A stretch of 64,000 bases of DNA from Bactericera cockerelli. Taxonomy: Eukaryota; Arthropoda; Insecta; Hemiptera; Triozidae. Shown piece after piece: positions 51,166-61,629 of the stretch. The position numbers and the translations under genes were made by a program. Under the pieces are notes generated by a model. That model was not told the origin of the DNA, ran no database searches, and saw only the letters and a program-made list of their open reading frames with translations. Numbering within the stretch: position 1 is the first letter of the stretch; every line of letters begins with the position of its first letter. The DNA is taken from contig CM044964.1 of the NCBI GenBank assembly GCA_024516035.1, forward strand, positions 11,387,914 to 11,451,913. The letters are read 5' to 3'.

Positions 51166-52208
51166 ACTTTCTAGCATAGCAATTATGACGTCTATGTCTT
51201 ACGTACTTATCACATGGTGAGGATTCATAACTGGAAGATGGGGAAGCATAATATTCTGAACCTCCAGCTGGGTGTGACCCGGGACCTCGGGTGACGCATG
51301 CTACATGCCGCATGCTGCATTTTTAAAAAAAAATATTTATTTCCAAAATCTCTGGAATTGCTGTTGATCCCGAAAAATTCGTAAGAATATTTCTGTGGAG
51401 TATTTTATGGAAAATAATTTAGTACCATAGAAACTTGATACATATTTTTATTGAAGGCTATACTACTTTTCGAGGACCTTATTGTTTTTACGAAAATGAC
51501 GAGCGGGAACTTTAGAAAAATTGAGAACAATATAATCAAAAGAAAAATATACCTATATATACAGTATATACACATACAGGTGTCCAAACTAAAGTGCGAT
51601 AACCGCGCCCTATGGAAATACATTCTACCCAACTCTTAAATTTTTGTGTAGTTGTTACTGTACATATAAATATATCAATAAATTATCATGGTGATGATTC
51701 ATACTCAGGTATTTTATCGCTCTTCAATACAATACAATACTTTGTTTTTGTCCTGCACTAATAAGATGACTAAATGGTAACCTTTACTCTCGCACAGTCT
51801 TTTGTAAGCTTGGCATATTTGGATAATACATTTTTATCATCTTTTATTTTGATGACTCAATCCAAATCGATGTTTTTTTGCTGATAACGTAAAAATCTCG
51901 CAAATCAGCGAAGAGATTATTCCCCACTTCTTTGCCGTCCGGCTGGTGACCGGTTAACTGATCTGCTAGCCAACCAGCCATATGATTTTTATTATTATTA
52001 TTTTCTTTTCTGAAAAATACTTTTAAAATTATTCAAATACTTCGAAAATTATTAATGTCTGTCTAAAACTTTGAAACTAAAGTTTGAGTCCGACAGGGGG
52101 ATTTTCTTTTACATGAATCAGTGATGGTATTCCCCAGCCTAAACCTCATAGAATTTTCAGAAATAGGGTTAGGAGGGTACCTAGTTAATCTGAGATGATA
52201 GGATCAAC
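51166..52208. other. Unassigned DNA
   Basis: No gene or named repeat recognised; TATA-rich near 51,540-51,570. Confidence 0.3.
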
Positions 52209-52210
52209 AA

Positions 52211-52382
52211 CCTCCGCGGTAGCTCATTTGCTAAGTCGTCTTCGTCGTCGGTCTAGTAATCCAGAGGTCGCGGGTTCGAAACCCAGCCGGGACATGACAA
52301 GTTTTCCTCCTATTTTGGATGTTGACCACAATACATATAAGAATATATCTTGGACATACTGCTGAAATAATTAGCCTCAATT
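52211..52382 (+). mobile_element. S1 tRNA-type SINE
   Basis: CCTCCGCGGTAGCTCATTTG, then GTCTAGTAATCCAGAGGTCG, CGGGTTCGAAACCCAGCCGG and GACATGACAAGTTTTCCTCC. TCGTC duplications expand the anticodon-arm region. Confidence 0.85.
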
Positions 52383-52384
52383 TT

Positions 52385-53098
52385 TTTTTTCTAAAAAAAA
52401 GCAATTTTTTTTTTAGAAAAACCCCCATTGAGAAAGCTAATATGTTCTGGATTGATGAGTTCGCTGTGTATTAGCAATCTACCATATCTACCATATAATC
52501 TACTATACATATATGAACAATTTGTTTCTCTCACGTCAATATTATAATTATTCGCTTTTCCATGTTGTTATAGCTTTCGTTTTCTTTTACATCCATCAAA
52601 AACCAAAGTTTTTCCGGAACAAGGAACTGGAAATGTGTCCGACTTGAATTGAATTGTCTCTCAGCAGGAAACCTAAAGAAAATACCCGGTCTAAAAAAAA
52701 AAAAAAAAAATGTTATGGCCATAAATGAACCGAGCCGTGACATTGGCAGCGTATGCTTGGCTCCCATACTGAGTTGACAGGGTGTGCGAGAAGTGGTGAC
52801 ATGAGTTTGGATGGACTTGCTGACAAATCCAGGGCCAGATTAGACAGTAAGGTTACAATGAGGATATTAAGGAAAGACCGCCTCTTACACGAGATATATT
52901 ATGGTTGTGGTTGAAGTGCTCAATTTGAGAATCCTGCCATTAAAGACGAAAAAAAGAAAAAATATAATGTGCTGTCATTGCTAAAGATTTCGGTCCCCTG
53001 AATCCTGCGAGTACAACTGCAGCCTCCTTCTAGTCCCAAGGCTTTCTGTAGCCTGGTCTAGTCTCCACTTAGTATAACAATCAGGTAATTCTATTAAA
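52385..53098. other. Unassigned DNA
   Basis: T/A homopolymer runs at 52,381-52,425 and 52,694-52,710. The word TGGACTTGCTGACAAATCCA near 52,812 is an imperfect palindrome. No gene recognised. Confidence 0.3.
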
Positions 53099-53099
53099 A

Positions 53100-53268
53100 A
53101 ATGTTGAAGGTGAAGACTTCGTGATGCTGGCATTCCGGCCCAACTCAGGCTGGGTGAGGTTAATGTGGGTAGCAGATTTGTAAGTTTCCTGCGAATAGAG
53201 GGTAACACCCTCGTCGTGATACGACCTTGTAGTTGAAAGCGACGTTAAACACAAATTAAAATATTTAT
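53100..53268 (+). mobile_element. S5 SINE, head-truncated
   Basis: GTGAAGACTTCGTGATGCTG, GCATTCCGGCCCAACTCAGG, CTGGGTGAGGTTAATGTGGG, GAGGGTAACACCCTCGTCGT, GAAAGCGACGTTAAACACAA. The 5S-like part upstream is missing. Confidence 0.85.
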
Positions 53269-53375
53269 GCTGCTCGATTAGGACTAATGAGTCTCATTAT
53301 TCCAGCAGTAAGCCCAGTACGTATTATTATGTGGTCAAATGGGAGGGTAACTTGTCATGTCCCGGCTGGGTTTTG
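53268..53375 (-). mobile_element. S1 SINE, 3' part
   Basis: GCTCGATTAGGACTAATGAG, ATTATTCCAGCAGTAAGCCC, GGTAACTTGTCATGTCCCGG. It abuts the S5 copy on its left with opposite orientation. Confidence 0.82.
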
Positions 53376-53761
53376 AAAGAAAAAAAAAAGGTTGACTTGG
53401 ACCTCACACAACTTCTGCTCCACACTGTAGTCCAAACTAGTCTCAAAGTCACAGAGGCAAATTTGGTCCAAATATGGTAATGTTCATATTAGCGACGACT
53501 ATACTCACCTTGTCGAGGAAGAGATCACAACTCATTGTAGGACTTCTTTACTCACTCTCTAGCGTCCAACTTCCATGTACTTTTCCACTCTCGTCTTGTT
53601 CTTGAATTGAGTGATAAAATAGACTTTAGTATAAACAGAATCAGTATAATCAATATAAACAGAAGAGTGAGAAGTTGCATTAGGTGATAAAATAGACTTT
53701 AGTATATGTTTTGATTGGTGACAGGAACCAAAGCGAAAATGTCCAATGCTAATGGGTCCAT

Positions 53762-54004
53762 GAATAATAATAATAATAGTAATAATAATATCGTCTTATT
53801 TATACTGCCCGATTAGGACTAATAAGTCCCATTATTCCAGCAGTAAGCCCAAGCACGTATTATTCCAGCAGCAAATATTATTATGTTGTAAAAATCCCAA
53901 ATGGGAGAAAAATTTGTCATGTCCCGGCTGGGTTTCGAACCCGCGACCTCTGGAACCTCTGGATTCACAGAGTGCCGCCTTTACCACTGAGCTACCGGGA
54001 CATG
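53762..54004 (-). mobile_element. S1 tRNA-type SINE, full length
   Basis: (AATAAT)n tail, CTGCCCGATTAGGACTAATA, GTCATGTCCCGGCTGGGTTT, CGAACCCGCGACCTCTGG and ACCACTGAGCTACCGGGACA. Two small internal duplications (TATTATTCCAGCAG; AACCTCTGG). Confidence 0.92.
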
Positions 54005-54206
54005 TTAAAATACACCTGTTCTTGTAAGATATATGCAGCAGTTTTAAGTGTGGTTGACTTATTTGTAGTTGTGTACGTAGTTGGTTCTGTGTCCGTTGAA
54101 AGGAGGGTGAAATTCCCTTCTCATTAAAGCTCTGTTGTAAAGAGAGGTTCCGAAGAATAAATGAGAAATCTGAAAGCCAGTCTGACTTGAAGAATATAAA
54201 CAAGGA

Positions 54207-54340
54207 TCCGAGCTCAGTGTCTTGATCGATAAGGCGGCGGACTTGTAACCTGGAGGTCGGTGGTTCAAGTCCAAAGTCAAGCAAATATTTAGTAAAGCGA
54301 GTTTGAGTAATTGTGATATCACATTACTTTTTTAACAAAA
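54207..54340 (+). mobile_element. S2 tRNA-type SINE
   Basis: GTGTCTTGATCGATAAGGCG, GCGGACTTGTAACCTGGAGG, TCGGTGGTTCAAGTCCAAAG, GTTTGAGTAATTGTGATATC. Followed directly by a 24-bp perfect palindrome. Confidence 0.88.
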
Positions 54341-54392
54341 CGTTAAAAAAGTTATTATATTAACACAAATATAATAACTTTTTTAACGTTTT
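54337..54392. repeat. Perfect 24-bp inverted repeat
   Basis: Arm AAAACGTTAAAAAAGTTATT+ATAT (54,337-54,360), loop TAACACAA, and its exact complement at 54,369-54,392. Confidence 0.95.
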
Positions 54393-54399
54393 GAGCAAG

Positions 54400-55378
54400 G
54401 ACTGGAACAGTTGTACCTATACTAGAGCAACATAACACAGAGTTCTGGTATTGTCAATTGATTCAATTGAAACTTTGGTTTTCTCTCAATTGACGAAATG
54501 ATTAATCAATACCTTGGGGTTCAATTTCGCCACAGTTCCTGTTTAGCCGACTCGATCCAACGCATATTATCGATGTACCATCAACTGGAACTTTTCAAGT
54601 TTGCCCTGAGGTTTGACGATCCAAAGTCCGGTTCCAACGGTGTAGCATGAATACAGCTCATTAAAGAGGCAATCGATCAGGTCCACTCTCTCGATCCTTT
54701 CACTTTTGCGAATTGAAGAGTTTCAGGTTTTTTGACGAGTAATTACATAAATAAACAGAAAAAAATAGGAATTTTGTCCGTTTTTGGCACAAGTCCACGC
54801 ATCATTCCAAATGAGAGAGATTCCACTTGCAGCAATTATTGCAAACTCTCCTGCCTCGGGTCAACATACCTGCCTTCTCCAAATTAAAGGAATAGTGCTT
54901 GTGCAATGCGTTAGCATTGGGTAATGAGAAAACACCATCGTAAATAGATGAGCCCGTATCGATTACATTTGTGTGAATTTCAATTATAGCCTCGCGTACT
55001 TTGGAACATTGGAATTTTACAAAATAATAATTCGTATAAATATGCTTTATGCTATGCCTTGTTTTTTTTTAAATACATGTTATGTATTAGCGAATTTAGC
55101 GATGAGTGTACTCCGGCAACTCTATGATGCTGACGATGTAGTAGAACTTTTCAGAACAAGTCTCTTGTTAATAGTTAGATTTCAGAAGTTTTCTTTTGCT
55201 TTTTGTTTCAGAGAGTGATCATTTCCTGCACAACTGGATGGATCCTACAAAGTTCATCCTACCCTTCCATGAGAGCTGACTATATAACCATGGGATCATG
55301 TCTTTTGTAATACGGACCAACCTCTTTCACCTATAGGGACAGGAACTTGTTACTCTTGCTTATATTTAACAGTTCAAA
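54400..55378 (+). other. Upstream region of the shootin-like gene
   Basis: No repeat recognised. Acceptor-like sites TTGCTTTTTGTTTCAG (ending 55,210) and TATATTTAACAG (ending 55,373) precede the ATG. The coding exon may therefore start with a short 5' UTR after an intron. No TATA-Inr arrangement could be assigned with confidence. Confidence 0.35.
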
Positions 55379-56408
55379 ATGAGTGTCGCCAGTTTGAAGA
55401 ACAAATTCAGCAGTCAGGACACAACCCCCTTGAAAGCACCCGGTTCTAGTTTTCTCCATGGGAACAAATCTAATGGAAGCACTGCTGTCCAGCCGAATGT
55501 TGTTAATGAGCCCAAAATCAGTCGATGGGGGGCCACCAACAACAACGGCCCTTCAAACAACATCGTCTCTAATGGTGTTGGTAATGGCGAGCAGAAATTC
55601 CAGAACGGAGGAAAAATCCCCGTCCAACATCAGCCCTTGGAGAAACGCCAGTCCAGTGAGAATTTTGGTGTCAAACTGAAAAAAGTGAGTTTAGGTGAGA
55701 ACAACAGCGCTGAGCAGACGAATAACAGAAGCTTCCTACACCAGAGTTCAACACCGGTCTCTCCACCGGTAACAAATAAAGCGCCCATGTTCAAAGTTGC
55801 TGACAACACAAAGTTTGCGAAAGCTCAGCATGAGAAAGTGCAAGGGACAGTAAGCAACGGTCTCCCCAGCAACGCTAACATTAAACTCACAGTCGAACGA
55901 ACCATCAGCGACAGTAGTCCTCTCTCAAATGGACTTGCAGCTTTCAACGGCGCCACCCCCATCAAATCGAATCTCTTCAACTCAATAGTCAAACCCAACG
56001 CCAACATTACCAATGGGTCGGGTACACTAAAGACCAATCCATACTCTAGAAACAACCTTAACAAGGTAACAGACGAAGCAGATGGTGTTAAAACCGACTT
56101 CGCTGCGTCCAAGTTTGGCCAAACCACAAACGGTATCGTCGCTATGAAGGGACAAAGGAGTTCTTTTAAACCGGAACCTGTCGAGAGTAAAATCATCGCG
56201 AGCAAGACAATCGGGGCCGCCCTAGCTCCGCGCACGAGACCATCAGATCTGAAGGTGTCGTCCCCTGCTCTGCCGGCCAAACCTACCAGCCAGATCCCTA
56301 GGAAGGGATCGGACGCATCGCCCACAGGATTGTCCTCGGATCGCTGGCGCCTCAAGTGTGAAGATTCAGAGAAGAAGAGGAAAGCTTTGATTGGGGAAAA
56401 TCAAAAAG
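55379..56408 (+). CDS. Shootin-1-like protein, exon 1 (disordered N-terminus)
   Basis: ATG in the context CAAAATG, good for insects. 343 codons plus one base, donor AAG|GTAAGA. Ser/Asn/Lys/Thr/Pro-rich with no membrane segment or signal peptide, so a cytosolic, largely disordered region. A conserved-looking piece KISRWGATNNN lies near residue 47. The end, SDRWRLKCEDSEKKRKALIG, begins the coiled coil carried on by exons 2-7. The family call rests on those later exons: vertebrate shootin-1 couples actin retrograde flow to adhesion molecules in growth cones. Vertebrate shootin-1 has no such long N-terminal extension, so this may be an insect-specific feature or a different coiled-coil protein. 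Continuous frame in a repeat-rich window and in-frame splicing make the gene itself secure. Open frames on the other strand are shadows. Confidence 0.82.
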
Positions 56409-57050
56409 GTAAGAATAGGAACTAATAAAAAATGGCCCATAGGGTTTTATTCGTATGGGTTTGGAAAATGGGTACCTTCTGAAATGTTAGCTCTAGTGGT
56501 TACATAAACTTGTAAAACTGTTTTTATTCATGTCCTTTTTTGAGCAGGGAAAAGCTCATGCCGAAAAGTGTGGGACTCAGACATGAACCGCCCGGTATCC
56601 ATGGCTGTCTACCCTAACTACAACCCGCGGCTCATACCATTGTGGGGCTGTTAAATATTACTTAAAAAATAAAGTTAAATACCTTCAACAATAAAGGTAA
56701 ATACCTTCAACTATAATGTTAAATACCATTCCGTTGTGGGACTGTTAAAAATGATTCCAACAATTGTAAAACTAATAAAGAACAATAATTTCACTGTAAA
56801 TTGATTAACTAGATAAATATTAGATTAGATGACTTACTCACTAACAAACTAGCGAGCAAAAACAATGCATTAGCTCTGAGTTCTAAACTTTAGCTTAGTC
56901 CATTTATACTTAGGATAATTTTCATAAAATTAGTTAGGTAGATAATTAATAATAAAATTACTTACTAGATTATTAGTATACCACGGTTACTTATTATTAA
57001 AAATTCAATCCAATCTTCTGTGCAGTACAAAAACTAATTTTCAATTCCAG

Positions 57051-57164
57051 TTCAGCGGGACCTGGCTGAGCTAGACAGGAAGTTCGATCAGCTCAAGAGA
57101 GATCACGAGAACACGAAGAAAGAATTGACCAAGAAGGATCAGCAGCTGAGTCATTTGAGAAACC
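57051..57164 (+). CDS. Shootin-1-like protein, exon 2 (coiled coil)
   Basis: Acceptor TTTTCAATTCCAG, donor ACC|GTAAGT. Joined in frame (phase 1) to exon 1: residues VQRDLAELDRKFDQLKRD, HENTKKELTKKDQQLSHL. Heptad-rich, charged. The intron before it is about 640 bases with no recognised repeat; the following intron holds an S7 SINE and a minisatellite-ended retroposon. Confidence 0.85.
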
Positions 57165-57169
57165 GTAAG

Positions 57170-57425
57170 TTTTTTTTTCGTAGCCATGAAACAGGAGCTA
57201 CTGTAGACCCTTGTGGTCTGTGTTGTAGCCTGCCCATCCCGTAGTATGCCTCCCCTCTGATGGGCGAGAAGTGACACAATACTTCCCAATTAGGTTCTGG
57301 GTCAACACGAGCGCACCGGAAGGTATCCCTTACAAACAATTGTAACCAAATTAAGAATACAAATTTTTGTCGGCACGGGGGATCGAACCCGGGACGTTCC
57401 GCATGGCAAGCGAGTGCTTAACCGA
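57170..57425 (-). mobile_element. S7 SINE-like repeat in intron 2
   Basis: Begins five bases after the exon 2 splice site: GTAGCCATGAAACAGGAGCT, CCTGCCCATCCCGTAG, GGTTCTGGGTCAACACGAGC, GATCGAACCCGGGACGTTCC, GCATGGCAAGCGAGTGCTTA. Same family as 5,985-6,215. Confidence 0.7.
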
Positions 57426-57705
57426 TTTCTAGTAAAATGAATATATTTGAAATTCGAACATTTTAAACTATTTCATTGAGATCGTCTGGGACTGGACATG
57501 CGCCCACAATGTTTGCGACGTTGCCCTTCTGTATCTCAATGCTGATTCTGTAATATAAGTACTGGTCCAGCCATCTTCATTCCAGATTTATCTACCAACA
57601 TTTCTCCTATTTCTTGAACAAAACGCCTTGCTTCTTCAAAGAAAACACCCATTGTTTTCTAGTAAAATAATATTTCCTACAAATAAATAAAATTATTATT
57701 ATATT

Positions 57706-57896
57706 CATCACAGGGTGGCGTCATCGTGAACGATGGTAGCCAGACAGTGGAGGAATGACTCAGCACTTCTACCACTGTCTTTACAAGGAGGCTAATAATT
57801 GACAAGGGCCCCCAGAACCAAGCCAATGTTGGTCTACTCCCTGTTTATAGTCCCCCAGCCAGACTGCTGGTCTACTCCCTGTTTATAGTCCTACTG
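57706..57896 (+). mobile_element. Minisatellite-ended retroposon in intron 2
   Basis: CAGGGTGGCGTCATCGTGAA through TGACAAGGGCCCCCAGAACC to two 37-bp end monomers. The flanking ATTATATT at 57,698-57,705 and 57,897-57,904 is a candidate target duplication. Confidence 0.82.
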
Positions 57897-57987
57897 ATTA
57901 TATTAGAATTAGAAATTTATCGGAAGGAAAAGCCACTGATGAATTTGGTAGGGCGTGTACTTTACACCACTGCTCTCTTTCCCTCAG

Positions 57988-58148
57988 TGTCGGAGGGGGT
58001 GTACAAAGAGTACGATCAGCTGAAGCATCAGCACGAGCTGGAGATCAGCACCATGAGGAAAGCCATGGACAGGGCGACTCGCTGGTACAAGGAGAACAAG
58101 GAGCTGAAGCGGAAGTCCAGTGTGCTGATCCAACGCGTCAAGAAGGAG
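57988..58148 (+). CDS. Shootin-1-like protein, exon 3
   Basis: Acceptor CTCTTTCCCTCAG, donor GAG|GTGGGT. Residues LSEGVYKEYDQLKHQHEL, EISTMRKAMDRATRWYKEN, KELKRKSSVLIQRVKKE. The KEYxxL...L...R...A...KENKxLKRxSxxLI pattern is the one repeated in shootin-1 coiled coils and the main reason for the family call. Confidence 0.85.
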
Positions 58149-58204
58149 GTGGGTGATCAGGCGAGGCGAAAATAATTAATTTTGTTGGTGATGGCTTGGT
58201 TATT

Positions 58205-58445
58205 ATTATTAAACAAGTTGGATCAAGTTTTATTTACAAAATAATGAAATAGAATATATACATACATAGATATTAAAATTAAGAAAAGAAAACTTGATCA
58301 AGGGCGGTGCTAATGCCAACGGCATTCTCTTCCTTTAGTTCGTCTCACTGGCAATAGGGCCGCCAAGGCTTTCCTCTTTCAGAGGATTTCTTTGGCGATC
58401 CAACGAGGTAATGCTACCTGCATGTTCGGTACATTGCCTCATGCA
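58205..58445 (-). mobile_element. LINE 3'-end fragment in intron 3
   Basis: TTGGATCAAGTTTTATTTAC, CTTGATCAAGGGCGGTGCTA, hairpin AATGCC-AAC-GGCATT (58,312-58,326) and CTCTTCCTTTAG, then the decayed peptide of 58,350-58,445 (GNVPNMQVALPRWIAKEIL, stop, KRKALAAL) shared with 12,985-13,100. Confidence 0.6.
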
Positions 58446-58582
58446 AGTGGGATGGATCAAGTCTATCACCTGTGATTTTAATTGCCTTGTAAATAAAAAT
58501 ATTTTTTTTTGATCTCTCTGAATATAAAAAAAAAATTTAATTTTGTCTCACAACTAATATAAACGTATAAGGGCCGAATTTA

Positions 58583-58780
58583 GCCGACCTCCGTGGCTCA
58601 GTGGTTAATTGGTTGCTGACCCGGAGATTGCGGGTTCGAATCCCGGCTGGAGCGGAAAATTCTGCCCGAGTTTTTTCCGTTTCCGGAATGGCATGGATGT
58701 AAAGATAAAGTGCCCTGAAGTAATGCGAAAGCGGTTCCGGGGCACACTTGTCTTTTCTTTAAAAAAAATAATAATAAACG
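58583..58780 (+). mobile_element. S4 tRNA-type SINE, full length, in intron 3
   Basis: GACCTCCGTGGCTCAGTGGT, GCGGGTTCGAATCCCGGCTG (perfect B box), GGAATGGCATGGATGTAAAG, GGTTCCGGGGCACACTTGTC and an A/TAA tail. It is flanked by imperfect direct repeats ATAAACGT..AGGGCCGAATT (58,558-58,582 and 58,775-58,799). Confidence 0.92.
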
Positions 58781-58786
58781 TCTTAG

Positions 58787-59040
58787 GGCCGAATTAAGAA
58801 ACTGGATTAGTTAATCTTATAGTGGACACTATTCCTTAGCTTTCACCTTGACAACAACTGTAAAGGTCATATTTAAACCGGCTTTTTAGCTGTATATTAC
58901 CACTGTGGCGTAACGGAGCTGTAGCCAGCCTTCGTGGCGGAAAATCTCGTTTTTAAAATACCTATCGGTCAGCTGATATAATCTAAGGGTCAGCTTAGGC
59001 TTAGATTTACTAATCCTGTTTCATAATACGGCCTTTATTA
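58787..59040. mobile_element. MITE with ~35-bp TIRs in intron 3
   Basis: The left end AGGGCCGAATTAAGAAACTG then GATTAGTTAATCTTA is mirrored by AGATTTACTAATCCTGTTTC then ATAATACGGCCTTTA. About 250 bp, non-coding. A single end of the same family lies at 2,696. Confidence 0.78.
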
Positions 59041-59409
59041 ATCTTCTAAACTATGAAGACCACTGACATTTATTTCTCACAACAACAAAACCTTATAGTG
59101 GTTCTCCTTTTACATAAGAATAAACTCCCTCTGATCCTGAGGCTAGTTTTATCTCTTGCGTCCAAATCACGATGAATTTTCTCTCATAGTTAATACATAA
59201 TGTTACCGCATTATTCATTATTCTTCTGTAGTTGCTTACATATTACCATAGGTAATACAATTTAAAACATTATTATTCTTCTGTATAGCTGATTCAGCAT
59301 TAGCAAGGATTGTTCCATTAATTTTCATCATGAAAATTTATTGTAAAAACAAAAACAAGTTGAGTCTAGATGTTGTCAGAAAATGCATGAGATCGCAATT
59401 TGCTTCCAG

Positions 59410-59515
59410 GTGCCTCATTTGCACCAATCAGATGACGAGATAGACAGCCTCACGGAGGGAGGGAGCGGGGATGATCAGGACAGTGAAATCCAGGACCTGA
59501 GGACCACGGTGTCAG
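59410..59515 (+). CDS. Shootin-1-like protein, exon 4 (acidic linker)
   Basis: Acceptor TGCTTCCAG, donor TCAG|GTAATA. Residues VPHLHQSDDEIDSLTEGG, SGDDQDSEIQDLRTTVS. An acidic, flexible linker between two coiled-coil blocks; vertebrate shootin-1 has an acidic linker at the same place. Confidence 0.83.
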
Positions 59516-59763
59516 GTAATAATAATAACGGTAGCAATAGGTACTAGTAATAATAAAAATAATAGAATTAAGTAAAACAAAAAAAAGCTATAAAAAATGT
59601 GCCAGAACCAACCCATAAAAAAATGTTCTAGAACCAACCAACCACAACCATGAGGTTGAACAACATGGACCCTGATTGAGCGGGATAAGACAGAGTAAAA
59701 GAAGAAGAAGAAGAGAAAAAAAGCCAAGTTTTTTATATCTTAAAAATATTTCGATGAATATTG

Positions 59764-59942
59764 AATAATATCGCCTTATTAATGCTGCTCGATTAGGACT
59801 AATGAGTCCCATTATTCCAGCAGTAAGCTCAATACGTATTATTATGTGGTCAAAATCTCAGGGTAACTTGTCATGTCCGGCTGGGTTTTGATACCGCGAC
59901 CTCTGGATTACCATTAAAACCTTGACCACTGAGCTACCGGTT
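59764..59942 (-). mobile_element. S1 tRNA-type SINE in intron 4
   Basis: ATATCGCCTTATTAATGCTG, CTCGATTAGGACTAATGAGT, TAACTTGTCATGTCCGGCTG and GACCACTGAGCTACCGG. Confidence 0.88.
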
Positions 59943-60030
59943 TCTTTCACGACAGATGAAAGTTTCTTTCAACATGACTTCAGTAGAACAGGGATCTAGG
60001 GATGCCAGATCACCAGATAGTGAAAAACTT

Positions 60031-60107
60031 TACTGTCCGATAAGGACTATTAAGTCCCATTATTCCCGCAGTAAGCCCAAGACGTATTATTATGTGGTAA
60101 ATAAACA
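60031..60107 (-). mobile_element. S1 SINE tail fragment in intron 4
   Basis: CTGTCCGATAAGGACTATTA, AGTCCCATTATTCCCGCAGT and AAGACGTATTATTATGTGG. Head absent. Confidence 0.75.
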
Positions 60108-60391
60108 TATACAGCCGGGCTTATAATCTTACTCGTATTCTTTTTTTTCCTGAGTCCTTCCTCCACTCAAGTGAGGTTGACATTTCTTGACAGTCTCTTC
60201 CATGCCATTTGAAGATGCTTTTTTAATACTTTGGACAAACTTTCCAAACTTCCACCTGCCTTTTTACCCATTTGGTCAACCTTTCCCGTTTACTCAATCA
60301 ATCAAATGTTTTATTGTGAATAATATACAAAGTATGTGTTTCACATTTATCTACTTTACCTACTAATAATAGTTCTCTCCTCTTCCACTAG

Positions 60392-60537
60392 ATCTCACTC
60401 GTGAAGTGTCGCGTCTTCAGTCCTCTCTCAACACGGCCAAGCAGCGAGAGTTTGAAGCTCAGGAATCAGTGGCTGAATTGACCTTGAGTCTTGAAGAGGA
60501 GAGGCGAGCCCGCAAGAAAGCCGAGTTCAGTCTTAAG
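60392..60537 (+). CDS. Shootin-1-like protein, exon 5
   Basis: Acceptor CTCTTCCACTAG, donor AAG|GTGAGC. Residues DLTREVSRLQSSLNTAKQ, REFEAQESVAELTLSLEE, ERRARKKAEFSLK. Continuous heptads. Confidence 0.85.
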
Positions 60538-60595
60538 GTGAGCTTAGTCGTGAAGTTTAGTCTTAAAGTGAGGTTAGTCTGAAAGTTTAGTCTTA

Positions 60596-60722
60596 CAACC
60601 ATATTTATGATCAGAGAATTCTGTCTGAGCAATGTCTCAAGCAAGATATTGGCCAATAATATTAAAGGAAACCATGCTTGAGACATTACTCAGACGGCGT
60701 TTTCTGTTCATAAATATGGCTG
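60596..60722. mobile_element. Tourist-like MITE in intron 5
   Basis: 127 bp. The left end CAACCATATTTATGATCAGA and right end CATAAATATGGCTG belong to ~48-bp inverted repeats that also include TGTCTCAAGCA/TGCTTGAGACA. Flanked by TTA at 60,593-60,595 and 60,723-60,725, as for Harbinger/Tourist elements. Confidence 0.85.
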
Positions 60723-60761
60723 TTATGTACACATAATTTGTACAGGCTGCACACTTACACA

Positions 60762-60832
60762 GTTAGGTCCAGTTGCTAAAGCAGCATACTCATAAACCGG
60801 AGGTTGGTGGTTCGAGTCTCTTGTACTATGGT
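60762..60832 (+). mobile_element. S2 SINE remnant in intron 5
   Basis: GTTAGGTCCAGTTGCTAAAG, CATAAACCGGAGGTTGGTGG and TTCGAGTCTC resemble S2; strongly diverged. Confidence 0.45.
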
Positions 60833-60954
60833 GAATTTCAGCCTAATGAGCTATAAGAGTTCTAGCTAGGATAAGCATACTGGAGGTCAATTTCCTCGTT
60901 AAAAAAATCCCCCCATTTATAATGCAGATTTACGCCATTTATCGATAGTGATAA

Positions 60955-61525
60955 ATAGTCTTTAAATACGTTGATTTTGTCATGAAAAGGGTCATCTTGT
61001 CATGAAAAACGATAGTTGTGCCACCAAAAACATTGATTTTGTTATGAAAACGGATGATAGTGTTATCAAAGACGACGGTTTTATCATCAAAAACTTTGAT
61101 TTTCTCATCAAAACGTTGATTTGGTCATTAGAAACATTGATTTTGTTATGAAAAAGGACGATATTGTTATCAAAGACGACGGTTTTGTCATCAAAAACGT
61201 TGATTTAGTCATTAAAACGTTGGTCTTGTTATGAAAAAGGATGATATAGTTATCAAAGACGATCGTTTTGTCATCAAAAACTTTGATTTTCTCATTATAA
61301 ACGTTGATTTGGTCATTAGAAACATTGATTTTGTTAAGTAAAAGGATGATATTGTTATCAAAGACGATGATTTTGTCATCAAAAGCTTTGATTTTCTCAT
61401 CAAAAACGTTGATTTGGTCATTAGAAACGTTGATTTTGTCATAAAAAAGGATGATATTGTTATCAAAGACGACGGTTTTGTCATCAAAAACTTTGATTTG
61501 GTCATTAATAGAACCGTTGATTTTG
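60955..61525 (+). repeat. 21-bp repeat with higher-order units in intron 5
   Basis: Basic unit ACGTTGATTTTGTCATNAAAA (21 bp), arranged in ~84-105-bp blocks containing AAGGACGATATTGTTATCAA. 21 bp keeps frame, so the minus strand encodes seven-residue VFDDKIN-like repeats over about 140 codons. It is intronic relative to the gene. Confidence 0.88.
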
Positions 61526-61554
61526 TACTCTAAAAATCGCCCGAACACCGTTAA

Positions 61555-61610
61555 CTGTGACGTCACCCCCGCTAACTGTGACGTCACCCCGCTAACTGTG
61601 ACGTCACCCC
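61555..61610 (+). promoter_or_regulatory. Three consensus CRE octamers in tandem
   Basis: TGACGTCA occurs three times within a 20-bp repeat CTAACTGTGACGTCACCCC, centred near 61,562, 61,583 and 61,603. It ends about 20 bases before the exon 6 acceptor. CREs are bound by CREB/ATF bZIP proteins as palindromes. Whether this acts as an enhancer, an internal promoter or neither cannot be told. Confidence 0.6.
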
Positions 61611-61629
61611 CACTGGGTTTGGGTTCCAG

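Noticed and set aside
51041..51313. Minus-strand frame with CxxC-like cysteines (zinc finger?)
   Set aside because: Half of it is a 56-bp tandem repeat that shifts frame; no proper Cys/His spacing.
55825..56355. 176-codon minus-strand frame
   Set aside because: Shadow of exon 1 of the shootin-like gene.
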